64,000 nucleotides of DNA from Argentina anserina. Lineage: Eukaryota; Streptophyta; Magnoliopsida; Rosales; Rosaceae. Every line of letters starts with the position of its first letter. Positions within the stretch are counted from its first letter, which is position 1. The notes under the pieces were generated by a model. That model saw nothing but the letters and a program-made list of their open reading frames with translations, did no database searches and was not told where the DNA came from. The stretch lies in contig NC_065874.1 of NCBI RefSeq assembly GCF_933775445.1, positions 16,759,001-16,823,000 on the forward strand, in the 5' to 3' direction. The translations under genes and the position numbers were made by a program. Shown here piece after piece: positions 22,380 to 33,688 of this stretch.

Positions 22380-24052
22380 TAGGGGTGTTAATCGGTGTGA
22401 ATGGTTCGGTTTATAGGTGATACCGAACACCAAACCGTTCTATTTATTCGGTTTGGTTCGGTTTGGTTTTTCTCTGGTTTATATCGGTTTTTCTTTCGGT
22501 TATTTTGTAAAGAAAATCGGAGTTTCTTTCCTTGTCTATCTACTTGATTCTTAACGAAATAAAAAGAACATGCGGACAGATTTGCAAAATTCTATTTACA
22601 AGATATAGTTGCTTCACAAATGCATACAATTGCAAAAAGGCACTAAACAACTTATACCACATTAGTAGGCATGTTGTGGTTCCAATGTCTAAAATTCAAA
22701 ATATTAAATTTTGACCGTCAGATATGATCAGCATATTTAAATACGGATATGGTAAAAAATTCATCTAATTTTGATAAAATTTGGGTCTCGATCGATGTGG
22801 TCAACATTAACTTAATTTCATCTAATTAAGTATGAATTCGTTCTTACCCCCTCCTTCTTGACTAGTTTTGGTGGATTCTTTCACGCACACACTCTCATAT
22901 ATATGTGATGTAGCAGCTTGTGTAAAATTTTCAAAAATTTTACCTTCCAGGGATAGGGCTACCCATAGGCCCATAGGGGATAATAAGCGTAAAAAAGGTT
23001 GACCGCCTCGATCGGGACACAAACGTTATCGAAAATATGTGATTTTTTTACCATAACCATATTTCACAATATGTAACGCATCATGCGGACATATTTGCAA
23101 AATTCTATTTATAATATATAGTTGCTTCACAAATGCATACATTTGTAAAAAGCCACTAACAAGTTATACCACATTAGTAGGCATGTTGTGGTTCCAATGT
23201 CTAAAATTTAAAATATTAAATTTTGACCGTCAGATATGATCAGCATATTTAAATAAGGATATGATAAAAAATTCATCTAATGTTGATAATATTTGGGTCT
23301 CGTTCGATGTGGTCAACATTAACTTAATTTCATCTAATTAAGTGAATTTGTTCTTACCCCCTCCTTCTTGACTAGTTTTGGTGGATTTTTTCATGCACAC
23401 ACTCTCACATATATGTGATGTAGCAGCTAGTGTAAAATTTTCAAAAATTTTACGTTCCAGGGATAAGGCTACCCATAGGTGATAATAAGCGTAAAAAGGG
23501 TTGACTGCCTCGATCGGGACACAAACGTTATCGAAAATATGTGATTTTTTTACCATAACCATATTTCACAATACGTAACGCATCATGCGGACAGATTTGC
23601 AAAATTCTATTTATAAGATATAGTTGCTTCACAACTGCATACATTTGCAAAAAAGACCACTAAACAAGTTATACCACATTAGTAGATATGTTGTGGTTCT
23701 AATATCTAAAATTCAAATTATTAAATTTCGACCGTCGGATGTGATCAGCATATATAAATACAGATATGGTAAAAAATTTACCGAATTTTGATAAAGTTTG
23801 GGTCTCGATCGATAACATATTTAATTATGTATATTAAATATATATATAAATAATATAATTTCTTTATAATATATATATATATATTCGGTTTTTCGGTTCG
23901 GTTTCGGTTTCCAAACATCCCAAACCAAAACCACACCAAATCTTTTGGTTTGGTGCGGTTTTTTTGCGGTTTGGTGCGGTTTTTTTTTCTTCGGTTTTTT
24001 TCGGTTATGGTTCGGTTTTTTTTCAGTTTTCGGTTTTCAATTAACACCCCTA
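22380..24052. mobile_element. non-autonomous hAT element with internal ~510-bp repeats
   Basis: Termini TAGGGGTGTTAAT and, inward from the right, TAGGGGTGTTAAT form a perfect 13-bp terminal inverted repeat. The 8-bp duplication CCTATTAG flanks it at 22372-22379 and 24053-24060. Subterminal regions are rich in CGGTTTGGTTCGG-like words. The interior contains three tandem units of about 500-512 bp starting near 22571, 23084 and 23587 (landmark GCGGACAGATTTGC). No transposase is present. It has the same design as the other hAT family in this window but different ends. Confidence 0.92.
22571..23880. repeat. three ~510-bp tandem units inside the hAT element
   Basis: GCGGACAGATTTGCAAAATT, then ATATAGTTGCTTCACAA, GGCATGTTGTGG and GACCGTCAGATATGATCAGC, recur in the same order in each unit. 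The first two copies are very similar; the third is partial and diverges into a (TA)n region near 23865. Confidence 0.85.
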
Positions 24053-24060
24053 CCTATTAG

Positions 24061-24358
24061 TAGTCGGTGTAACACCCTTGAAGATTTAGACTATACAATT
24101 ATACATGCACCACAACAAGCATCTAGAATCCGAACGAAAATTATATAAAGACATCAGAGACAATTGTAAGAAAGAACGAGAAAATTAAATCAGGTAAGAT
24201 AATTGAGTTAAGATTATTCATGTAACGATTCTTGATAGTGAGCGCGGTAAAATTCACACATTCTAAATTTTTCATATGAGACGCGCACTCGTTTACCATT
24301 CAGATTACTTTTTGTAATGTCCTTGTTTGTCCATTGGTTGACATGTTCGAGTGGATGC
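24061..24358. other. unassigned sequence
   Basis: No gene or repeat recognised between the hAT element and the Harbinger-like element. Confidence 0.3.
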
Positions 24359-24361
24359 TAA

Positions 24362-26556
24362 GACCATCTCCAACCCATATGGTTATTTGTATCCCTTTGG
24401 CTATATTGTGGTACACTAAATCGGTATTATTCATCTATTTGTCATCAACAATTTTCAACTTAAGTGTGCAACAATATAGCCTTTTAATATATTTTAAATG
24501 TTTTATGTAACTTTTAATTTCTATTATCATTTACTTACAACTTTACTTTTTATAAATGATAAAATTAATAAATGTATTACGAAAAATTTAAACTTGAATT
24601 TTTATTTCATAAAAAATAAAAGAGTTTTTTTCACCAACAGTCCCTCAATTCTGGTGTACCTACCAATGTGATACCTCAACTCTTAATCGTACCAATGTGA
24701 TACCCAGACTCTAGTATTGCTATCATTGAAGTACTTCCGTCAGTTTTTTTCAACTTCTCCATCAAGTTGGTGACGTGGCTAGTACGTGAGGCCCACAAAG
24801 AGGGTTAAAAGACAAAATTAACCCAATCTGAGAGGAGCAATGTTTTTCCCGCCCTTTACCTTGAGAAAGACACCCAACAATTCCAATTTTGGCGCCAATT
24901 TTCCCTCCCTACTCCTTAATTTGTGTCTATTATCTAAACTAAAGAACTACCGCCAATCAATCGACCACAATCTGATAAAACCTAGATCAATCTCATTTTC
25001 TATTTTTACCTTAGCACTTGTTAAACTAACATAATAAATATAGAATTTTATATGGAACATCTCATTTCCACAATCTCATAAGAATATAGAAACACATAAT
25101 TTAACGAAATTCAACTACATGTTTAAGTACCATTAGTTCTTACAAGCAAAAATCATGGCAGATCAACATAAAAGATGGCAACTAATGGTACTTAACACAT
25201 GTATTTGAATTTCGTTAAGTTATGTGTTTCTATATTCTTATGAGATTGTGGAAATGAGATGTTCCATATAAGTTTCTATATTTATTATGTTAGTTTAACA
25301 AGTGCTAGGGTAAAAATAGAAAATGAGATTGATCTAGGTTTTATCAGATTGTGGTCGACTGGTTGGCGGTAGTTCTTTAGTTTAGATAAGAGACACAAAT
25401 TAAGGAGTAGGGAGGGAAAATTGGCGCCAAAATTGGAATTGTTGGGTGTCTTTCTCAAGGTAAAGGGCGGGAAAAACATTGATTCTCTCATATGGGGTTA
25501 ATTTTGTCTTTTAACCCTCTTCGTGGGCCTCACGTACTTGCCACGTCACCAAGATGACGGAGAAGTTGAAAAAAACTGACGGAAGTACTTCAATGAGAGC
25601 AATACTAGAGTCTGGGTATCACATTGGTACGCTTAAGAGTTGAGGTATCACATTGGTAGGTACACCAGAATTAAGGGACTGTTGGTGAAAAAAACTCAAA
25701 TTAAAATTACATTAAGTTACATAAATTATAATTAAATTATTAAAAATATCAGTAATCATGATCATTTGGTGTATCGAAAGGCATTTCTGGATAATAGCCA
25801 TAATCAAATGGTAGAAATAACTCACGTTACTTAAATTAGTTTTAATTCGATAATGTTGTTGTTTATTTAAGGAGTTGTTACACTAAAAAGAAAAATACAA
25901 ATTTAATTCGAGTTTAGTGATATAATATATTATTTTTTAAATAAAAATAATGAAACCATATATATTCACTAAACAATTATTATGTATTTATGAAATTATT
26001 CACCAAAATAACAATAAAAATAATTTTTGAGGCAGGACCCACGTGTACTAGTGTACTTATGCAGCATAGAAACTTGCCTTCACCTACACAAGTTTCCCGC
26101 TTCCGAAGCGAAACCTCGATGGAAGCGGTCAGAAGCTTTCACTTGATGAACCGTCATTAGAGGCTATTTTATTTGATATTATTGAGGACAATGAAAATGA
26201 GGATGATGTTTAGATAGTATTGTTTTTATTAGATATATATTGTTCAAATGTAGAACACTAAGTTATTCACATTATTTGAGTTACTTGAACTAAAAATTTG
26301 CTATGATGTTTTTTTGTTTTTTTTGTATAATTTATAATTTTATATATATTATTATTTTATTTTGACGCTTTCAAAGCATATCTGCTTCTTAAAAAAAATT
26401 GCTTCTACGTTTCCGTACGTTTCACTTCAACATACCCGATTTCATCCAACTTAGTAGTGTACCACAAAACTGTGTCAGAAAATAGCCATGGGTTTGAGAC
26501 CAAATGTGACATAATGTGGGAATTATGGCACAATAGCCCATGGGTTTGAGATGGCC
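24362..26556. mobile_element. PIF/Harbinger-like non-autonomous element (tentative)
   Basis: The left end GACCATCTCCAACCCAT and the right end read inward, GGCCATCTCAAACCCAT, are inverted repeats differing at two of 17 positions. The trinucleotide TAA flanks both sides (24359-24361 and 26557-26559), the duplication used by PIF/Harbinger. The interior is mostly non-coding; a short + frame near 26110-26210 reads DEPSLEAILFDIIED before a stop and could be a transposon protein relic. A foldback element (24622-25697) lies inside. A 3-bp duplication is weak evidence, so the family is tentative. Confidence 0.5.
24622..25697. mobile_element. foldback element: near-perfect 0.5-kb inverted repeat
   Basis: The left arm 24622-25138 and right arm 25180-25697 are reverse complements at nearly every position, separated by a loop of about 41 bp. 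Both arms encode the same meaningless 64-68-codon frame on opposite strands (starting MFFPPFTLRKTPN), which shows how exact the arms are. The ends are GAGTTTTTTTCACC on both sides, and 9-bp flanks AAAATAAAA and AAATTAAAA differ by one base, suggesting a Mutator-like target duplication. The arms contain GTACCAATGTGATACC words also present in the arms of the glutaredoxin-carrying element, so the two are related. Confidence 0.88.
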
Positions 26557-26559
26557 TAA

Positions 26560-28555
26560 GAAGTCCGAATTGATTTCATTCATTCCATGTATTGAATGAG
26601 GGAGTATGAACTACTAGCAGAGGCGGATTACTATGCGGCATAGACTACTATGAGGGAGTATGAACTACAACATAATGATTACTTACATTCATACTAAATT
26701 AATGTGAATCAAGGAAGGACATAAGTAATAACATGTACACCTTGACGTCCCTATTACATGAAATTTTCTGTAAAAACATTTGGACCTTTATGCTTGAGAT
26801 CACTAAGGAAGGGATCGATTTAGACAGAATTGCTCCTTGTACAGACCATGCTTCATGAATAGACTTGAAGAAAGGCTCAGAAGACTACGTGCATGATCAA
26901 TAGCAGCTGTTACGACTCTTGGGTAGCCTTGGGGGGCATTGAATGCAATATGCATGAAGGAGGTAACGTTGTAATGACCATTTTGGGTGGCATGGGTTGA
27001 CATTTAGACAATGATATTATAGGGCACGTTTACTTACTCGAAATGAAAAAAAAAATCAGAATAGAAGACGAAAGGAATGAGAGATGAAATGAAATAAATA
27101 GGGAGATTTTCATTATCATTAAGCTGTTTACTTATCATATGAAATTATGATTAGGAGTATGATGAATTATGGTTTGATTACTAAAATAACCTTAAAAACT
27201 ATTTTTATGTTCACTCATTGTAAACTGTCTTATATGTTGATATATATAGTTTTCTCTAATTTTTCGTATTGATAGCTTTAATTGAGAAGTTATGTAAAAT
27301 TAACCAGTCAAGCGGTACTATTTTAATTAATTATGAGGTTACATATTAATATAAAGGCTACGTATGTATGTGGTTGTGTATATTAACATCAGTTTTCTTT
27401 CATCTACTTTGTATACCAAAATTTGTCAAAATTATTTGATTCTAATACAAGAAATGTTATTCCTTCTAAAAGAAATGCTAGAAGCCACAAAAAAAATATA
27501 TTGAAATTTGTAGCATATATATCATGAAATTAATTAGCTATTGAAATAAATAAAGGGTATTATTGGAAGAAATCTTGATTCCTGATGGTTTATTCCTAAA
27601 CCCACTTCCCGGATTTTTCAAATCCGGATTGTTAAGAATTCAATTCCTAATTAAGAGGTGAGATTCATACTTATTATAATTTCATCACGTGTAATTAAAT
27701 GCTGCAATGCTCTAATCGGTAATCACTCTCACCTTTCAATTTTATTCTCATCAAGTAAACGTGCCTGCCCATAATGGTTTTGGTTCATACCCCCACTAAC
27801 TGAAAAGTAGGCATTTTAGCTCACACACATATTTGGTGACCCTGACAAACTTCACACACTCATTGAGCTCCTAATTTTCTTCCACTTTTGTAGACTTCTT
27901 GTTCATCACCTAGTGGTGTTATGAGTTGGGGCATCGGTTGGTATAGGTAGAATAAACAATTATTAGTATGAAGAGCATGTTCTTAGATGAACTAGCGATG
28001 AAGACTCTGAGTGGAAGATTTGTTCAGCAATGCATATTTAAATGATGAATTGATATTGACTTCAAACAATTAACTCTATGAAATTTGACACAACTCACAC
28101 AAGGATTGTGCATAGGCAGATCATAATCATTCCAGAGATACAACCCTTCTGCTCGCGATGAAACCATTGAAACCCGATTCATTTGTTCTAAAATGAATTG
28201 AATAGATCAAAATGAATCAAATTTTCCTATATGGTAACACTCACCGGAATGGTAATTCACCTTAATGACAATGTACCAACCGAAAAATTTATCGAATGGA
28301 ATGCCACTCAAGTATGGTAAGAGTTGCCTAAATGGTAATACACACTCGTGCAAGAACAGCAAAATAATTCATGCGTTTTTGGTATAAGTAGCAAATTGGG
28401 AATTTGCCAATTTGGTGTTAATGGCCTTTTGGCTGGTGGCAATAGGGATCTTTCTGGCGTCCTTGGCTCAATGTCTTTCGAAATATGCCAAGGGCCATCC
28501 CTTTCTCATATTATAAATCCCAACATTTCCAAGTGTCGTAGATTTTGAGATTCTC
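26560..28555. other. unassigned intergenic region upstream of ferredoxin
   Basis: No gene recognised. The sequence is AT-rich with no clear transposon ends. The last few hundred bases (about 28250-28555) are the ferredoxin promoter region, with repeated GCCAA/TTGGC words near 28400-28500. Confidence 0.4.
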
Positions 28556-28561
28556 TTTGTC

Positions 28562-28574
28562 TATATATATAAAA
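28562..28574 (+). promoter_or_regulatory. TATA box of the ferredoxin gene
   Basis: TATATATATAAAA lies about 130 bp before the splice donor of the non-coding first exon. A transcript would start around 28600, matching the change to C/T-rich leader sequence. Confidence 0.6.
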
Positions 28575-28599
28575 GACTCCATTTGTTGCTGTGACCACC

Positions 28600-28700
28600 C
28601 ACCAGCCTTGCTTTTTCCGCTCCCTGTCGAAACTAAACTACTCCCAGAGTCCTCATCACTAGCTTTCTCATCTCCCCTCCTCACCTAACCGTCACTCTCC
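28600..28700 (+). other. non-coding first exon of the ferredoxin gene (predicted)
   Basis: A C/T-rich leader ends in ACTCTCC|GTAAGC (donor at 28701). The acceptor TATGGTTTCAG at 29915-29925 sits nine bases before the ferredoxin start codon, so a 1225-bp intron lies in the 5' UTR. The exact transcription start is inferred. Confidence 0.6.
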
Positions 28701-29933
28701 GTAAGCTCTCTCTCTTTATCTCTCGTTGTCTGTTTTGTTTTGTTTTAATAAGCAGATTCATGCCATATTGGATCTGTTGTAGCTTTTGATTTGTTGTTAA
28801 TGTTTGTATGTTTCGTTGTTGGTCTTATGAATCTGGGTTTTTACTTTTAAGATTGGGACTTTGTTGTTATTGTTAACTGTTGTGTAAGAAGAAAAGAAGA
28901 AAGGTTAACAACTTGGGTTCTGTGTTTGATTCTGGTAGACTTTGATGGATAAACGATTCTTATTGTTTTGTTTTAGCTTTTGAAGTGTACTTTGCACCAA
29001 AGTGTGTCAAAGTTTTGGTCTTTATATGGTTTTAATTGTAAAGATGCATGCTTTGAGCTGAGAATTTGATTCTGGCAAAAACCCAAGTTGCGTAAAATGT
29101 GATTTATTCATTGTTTTTCTTTTCTTGCTGGGTTTTGATGCTTTGTTTTATTGGAGTATCCTGTTGGTGTTCATATGATTAGTGATGGTATGAGTTTTGA
29201 TGTGCAGTCAGGTTATGTAAGGTTAATGCCCAAGGAATAATTTTTTCGATTGTTCTTACCATTGCTCTCTTAATCCTGTTTGCGGGCTTGTGATGCTTTG
29301 ATGGATTGGACAAATCAAAATGGATTTCATACAAAGTTAACTGTGGTATTTAGAAATTGATAAATATGCATGATTTCTTGTTATAGGTATCTTGCAAGTC
29401 AGTGGTAGATTTAGAGTTGTTGGGGATCTTGTTGAGTTAAAAATTTAAGACCCTATTCGAGTGGAACTTCTAGTTCTACAAAACATTTTATGAAATAGTA
29501 TGGATTGCAGTATCTATATGATGATTAAACATAATGGAACCTCAAGTGAAGAGCAGAGAACCATGATAGTCAGACATAGATTGCCTTGGCATTTCAGAGA
29601 TTTTAATACACTTATCTTATCCAGTAGGGATATGAGTCATCATCTAAAAGTTAACAGCAGATAGTCCCGCTTTATCTGGGTAATTCTTTGGTCATGTGAA
29701 GTGTCTTCAACACAATGTTCACGAATATATTGTTAAACTGTAAATGGACAGCATATATTCTGTGTATCATGCTTTTCCATGAGAGTACGTTATGCCCACA
29801 ATTTTGTGTCTCTTTGAAAGAGATGATGCTGAATATTTATTACTCATTTCCATTTTGTGCCTCGTATAACAGAACAGCATCTATTGGTAGTTATTAAATT
29901 CTTCCATGATGGTATATGGTTTCAGGTTTAAAC

Positions 29934-30395
29934 ATGTCAACCATGACAGCTGTTAACGTTCCCTCTCAGTGCATGCTGAGAAATGCACCTAAGACTCGAT
30001 TCACCAGTTCTATCATTAAGTTCTCGTCTCCACTTGGATCTGTGAAGACTCTCTCCAAGTCTTTTGGCTTGAAAGCATCCGCCTCTTCTAGAACATCAAT
30101 GGCAGTATACAAGGTTAAGTTGATTGGGCCAGACGGTGAGGAGAACGAGTTTGAGGCTCCAGATGACTCATACATCTTGGATTCAGCAGAGAATGCAGGA
30201 GTTGAGCTGCCCTATTCTTGCAGGGCTGGGGCATGCTCCACTTGTGCAGGAAAGATGGTAGCAGGTTCAGTGGACCAGTCTGATGGCTCCTTCCTCGATG
30301 ACAACCAAATGAAGGAGGGTTATTTGCTGACCTGTGTGTCGTACCCATCATCAGACTGTGTGATCCACACTCACAAGGAAAGTGAACTGTATTAG
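29934..30395 (+). CDS. FD3: plastid [2Fe-2S] ferredoxin, root (FD3-like) type
   Basis: This encodes a one-electron carrier of plastid stroma; root-type ferredoxins receive electrons from FNR/NADPH and feed nitrite reductase, sulfite reductase and other enzymes. The 153-residue precursor has a Ser/Thr- and basic-rich transit peptide (about residues 1-56). The mature domain begins near [10 protein letters not shown]. Cluster ligands are Cys96, Cys101 and Cys104 in [13 protein letters not shown] and Cys134 in LLTCVSYP; the C-terminus is HTHKESELY. The start at 29934 was preferred over an in-frame ATG at 29916 because the latter lies within the intron, upstream of the acceptor at 29925. The coding region is a single exon behind a 5'-UTR intron. 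Mature-domain wording, and its position beside GH17, CML48 and NF-YB11 homologues, support FD3. It converges with the RBR ligase gene. Confidence 0.95.
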   Translation: MSTMTAVNVPSQCMLRNAPKTRFTSSIIKFSSPLGSVKTLSKSFGLKASASSRTSMAVYKVKLIGPDGEENEFEAPDDSYILDSAENAGVELPYSCRAGACSTCAGKMVAGSVDQSDGSFLDDNQMKEGYLLTCVSYPSSDCVIHTHKESELY

Positions 30396-30812
30396 GTGCC
30401 TTATTGTTGAATTGAATAGTGTTATGAAGTCTTGGTTCGTTATTTCCAGGATTTTTATGAATCTCATGTTGTTCTAAGGCTCCCTTGGACCTTGTTCTAG
30501 TGTTTATTGTGGAATTCAGTAGCAGTTTATCATATTTGTCACCGCGTCAATATTAGTAGATTGATCCCACCCTCTTTACACATTCGAGGATGAACTTATA
30601 GTAATCCACTAATCCTATACACATTTTGGTGATTTTCTCAATTCAAAAGTAGAAGCGATTCTAGCATTTTCATTAAAACAGTGAAAATGAAGCTTGAAGT
30701 TCAATATGTGCTATGCGTTAATATGTGGTTTCACCTTTTATAATACAGAACATTATCTAGTGAAGTGAAATCAAGCTAAAGCACTATTTCAGTGAAGTTT
30801 TGAATCTTCATG
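30396..30812. other. convergent 3' flank of ferredoxin and RBR ligase
   Basis: A 417-bp tail-to-tail spacer holding the 3' UTRs of both genes. It is AT-rich, with no further gene or clear repeat seen. Confidence 0.6.
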
Positions 30813-32471
30813 CTAGTTCCAGACGTCCAATTCCTTGTCTAATTCCACTTCTGCATTCATCTTTTTCGGATCTTTCACGACCTTGCCAGCTTTATCTGAT
30901 GAGCCAGCTTGCTGAGACTCCACATCTGATAAGCCATTTTCTAATGCCCTTACGAGGTTCTCAAAGTAGTTCTTGGTTACTAAAGTCAGTCCAGCTAGTT
31001 TTGTTTTGAATGGGTTGAATTCTTGTGACGGGCCGACACCTTCCTCTAGGAAGGGCTTTACCTCCTCCTCGGCACATTGATGAAGCTTTTCCAAGCCAGA
31101 CTCTGCTTCACCCTGCAAGAACTCAAAAAGTGTCTTCCTAGCAGTATCATGTTCAGGTAGGTAGTACCCATACGCATAAGTCCATTTCAGCATTCTCCTA
31201 CATTCAACAATCTGTTCCCAAGCCTTCACTAAAAAATCGACAGCAGCCTGGCTCGTGTTCTGATTCCCTCTCACCTTGTCCATGTTCACAGTCAGCATTT
31301 GATCTAAATCCTCAAGAGCTTTCTGCCTCGAGGAATGATTGCTCTGCCAGCGCTCAAAATGATGTGTATATTTCTCTACAGAATTCTTAGCCATCTCTCT
31401 TCTCTTCTCTTCCTCATCGTAAGCACCCTCTTTCTTAGCTTTCTCGTACCTGTTACATGCATAAAAACCACCATTCGAGCCACCATGTTCCGACCACCGA
31501 CCGAGGCATAGCCAGCAGAACTCAAATTTACAAGGCGGCGTGCACGTCATGTGCATACAACCCTGGTTTTTCTCAATCGCTCGCTTGCACTTTGGACATG
31601 GCTTGGAGTTGGCCAATATCCAGTTCGTATTCTCGGCCTCATTGCTGTTCTTCAAAATCCACTCTTTCACAGTCTGACAATCCACCGGCCGGTGAGGTTC
31701 CTCGGTGCAATTCCAGCAAAACTTATATTTACAGTGGCAACACACATCGCAGTTTCCATCATAACCACAATAAGTAATAGCATGTTCGCACCCCGGAGCA
31801 GGACACCACTTAGTTTTCTTGCTAGCTTCAATGTAAGACCTACGCAAGTAATAAGAGTACTTGCTCTTATGCTCCTCGGAGCTGAACGTTTCAATCATCT
31901 CTCCATCGATTGCAACACGGCAAGGAGGGTCAGGACATCTCAGCAACAAACACCCCGGACCGTCAGCAATGGATATGTTGATGTAGCTTCCCCAACATAC
32001 ACAGCAAAAGAGATGGCCACAGCCAGCTGACTTCATCTTCCCCCTTGGACAGGCTTCCAGACAGATCCTACACTTGACTTCTCCGGACTTTTCCGGCGAC
32101 TCAACAACTGGTACTGGTCCAGATGCAGGTAACAGGCCAACAGCTTCTCGGACTTTATCTTCGTCCTCAAACCATGCCTCCTTCAATGACTCCAAGTTCC
32201 AGCTTTGGTGGAGAAGAACTAGGCTTGCGGCAGGTCTTGATAGAGAAAGCAGAGATGCTACAGCAGTGATATCATCTTCTTGGCGTTCCCGTATATCGGA
32301 CTCATTCAACACCTTATAGTTTTTTTCCCTCGGAGAGAGCTTATAATCATCCTCCTCCTCCTCCTCCATGAAGTTAACGTCTTCATCGTAGTCCTCCGTA
32401 TTATTTCCATCCTCAGAATCGTAGTACTGCATCTCGTCCTCGGAGCCTAGCATCTCGTCCTCGGAGTCCAT
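30813..32471 (-). CDS. ARIADNE-type RBR E3 ubiquitin ligase, intronless
   Basis: The 552-residue protein is of the ARI5/ARI7/ARI8 class. RBR ligases take ubiquitin from an E2 on RING1, pass it to a RING2 cysteine and then to substrate. Domains in order: acidic N-terminus (1-45); UBA-like region (about 60-115); RING1 starting CRICLEAC at 134 with CGHLFCCVCW; IBR (about 203-265) with CPAPGCEHAI and FCWNCTEEPHRPVDC; RING2 (292-325) with CPKCKRAIEKNQGCMHMTC. The catalytic cysteine corresponds to Cys305. A conserved Ariadne domain follows (about 345-510, including ECRRMLKWTYAYGYYLP). Length and domains look complete. It is one open exon, whereas Arabidopsis ARI7/ARI8 have many introns as I recall, so a retroposed origin is likely. 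The frame is intact, which argues for function. There is no clear poly(A) relic. Confidence 0.95.
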   Translation of the reverse strand: MDSEDEMLGSEDEMQYYDSEDGNNTEDYDEDVNFMEEEEEDDYKLSPREKNYKVLNESDIRERQEDDITAVASLLSLSRPAASLVLLHQSWNLESLKEAWFEDEDKVREAVGLLPASGPVPVVESPEKSGEVKCRICLEACPRGKMKSAGCGHLFCCVCWGSYINISIADGPGCLLLRCPDPPCRVAIDGEMIETFSSEEHKSKYSYYLRRSYIEASKKTKWCPAPGCEHAITYCGYDGNCDVCCHCKYKFCWNCTEEPHRPVDCQTVKEWILKNSNEAENTNWILANSKPCPKCKRAIEKNQGCMHMTCTPPCKFEFCWLCLGRWSEHGGSNGGFYACNRYEKAKKEGAYDEEEKRREMAKNSVEKYTHHFERWQSNHSSRQKALEDLDQMLTVNMDKVRGNQNTSQAAVDFLVKAWEQIVECRRMLKWTYAYGYYLPEHDTARKTLFEFLQGEAESGLEKLHQCAEEEVKPFLEEGVGPSQEFNPFKTKLAGLTLVTKNYFENLVRALENGLSDVESQQAGSSDKAGKVVKDPKKMNAEVELDKELDVWN

Positions 32472-32544
32472 GAGAGCAAAGAAGCTAAGGTCAGCCAGCT
32501 AGATCTTTGTACAATAAACCTAGGTCAAAAAGTGGTGAAGCACC

Positions 32545-32560
32545 ATTATATAGGGTTTAC
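32545..32560 (-). promoter_or_regulatory. TATA box and telo-box of the RBR ligase gene
   Basis: On the minus strand AAACCCTATATAATGG combines a telo-box (AAACCCTA), common in plant housekeeping promoters, with a TATA box about 75-85 bp before the start codon. ACGTGATC, an ACGT-core bZIP-type site, lies just upstream. A promoter this close, with its own TATA, is notable for a putative retrogene. Confidence 0.5.
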
Positions 32561-32599
32561 GTGATCGGCGTGTATGGCAATCCTTCGGAGCCCAGTCTT

Positions 32600-33535
32600 C
32601 TATTTCATATAGGGAAATGAATCCAAAATCAATCCTAATAAATCAAGAATTCTAATCGTGGAAGGTTTCCTTACCAAGAGACAAAACAAACACATGGAAA
32701 CACACCTCTAATAGTGTTAGCTATATACATAGTTAAAAATAACTAAAAATAGTATTTAGCTACTCAATATCATAATTATACTTCAGTAGTGAAAGTTATT
32801 TTTAAACTCATTTTCAACATATAAATATAATTTAGCTAGAGTTATTTTCTCTTTCCTCCCCAGTTATATTTAACTAAAATTTTTAACTAAAGCTAAATCT
32901 GATTTTTAAATAACTAATCTAATGGAGGTAAAAATTATCATAAATTTGTTAAAAAAACCATTTTTTTTCAAGATAACTAGTTTTTTGGAGATGCCCTGAT
33001 TCAAATTAGGAAAGTCTGATTAATAAGGAAAAATATGTATTAATTATACAATTAAAAACAGACTTCTCCATAAGTTCTATGAATCACTCTCTAATAAACA
33101 AAGAATTGAAGAATCGTACGTGTTTCGTAAGGTTAGCGAGACAGCAGTCCATATACGTATATATCTCTCTCTTTGTTATGGGCATACCAAACAAATAGGG
33201 CACATTTTATCTCTCTTCGTTTAAGGGTGTTTACTATACCCTCGTGGTTTCGGGCAAGACTAAGCGGAACAAATAGGGCACATTTTATAGGGGCGTAGGT
33301 ACATGGAGACCATGCCAGAAGGGTCAATTGCCCCTCCTCAGCCTTAGATTTTTTTGGATCTTAGAACAACAATGAAGCCATTTAATTTTAATCATTTTGC
33401 CCCCAACATACCTAGCTACTTACTTTTAATTATTTCATAAGATTAAAGCAAATCAAAGTATTTCTTAATAGAGGTTTCATCTCATTCTTTCTCTTCCTAA
33501 TAACTCATACTCTTCCTAATAACTCAGTGTATTTT
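32600..33535. other. unassigned region, possible small MITE
   Basis: No gene. An AT-rich stretch (about 32710-32995) begins near a TTAGCTATATAC word and ends TTTTTGGAGATGCCC, the type of end seen in Tourist/hAT-like MITEs. Matching ends and a target duplication could not be shown. Confidence 0.25.
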
Positions 33536-33688
33536 TACTCTTTTTTTTTTTTGAAACGTGACGATATTGTCATTGATATAGAATTCAAGAATGAGAGAAT
33601 GATACAACAACCTAATTCACCCCTCAGGGGCCCGTCATATGGAATTAGGCAAAGAACTAAAACAAGAAAAAACCCTAAAGAACTAAGT

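Noticed and set aside
24840..25491. Two nearly identical 64-68-residue frames on opposite strands
   Set aside because: They are the two arms of the foldback element, not a gene family; no known domain and no gene structure.
30115..30351. Minus-strand frame over ferredoxin
   Set aside because: Shadow of the ferredoxin coding region; no independent support.
31457..32030. Plus-strand frames of 106 and 159 residues over the RBR ligase
   Set aside because: Antisense shadows of a coding exon with conserved RING/IBR motifs.
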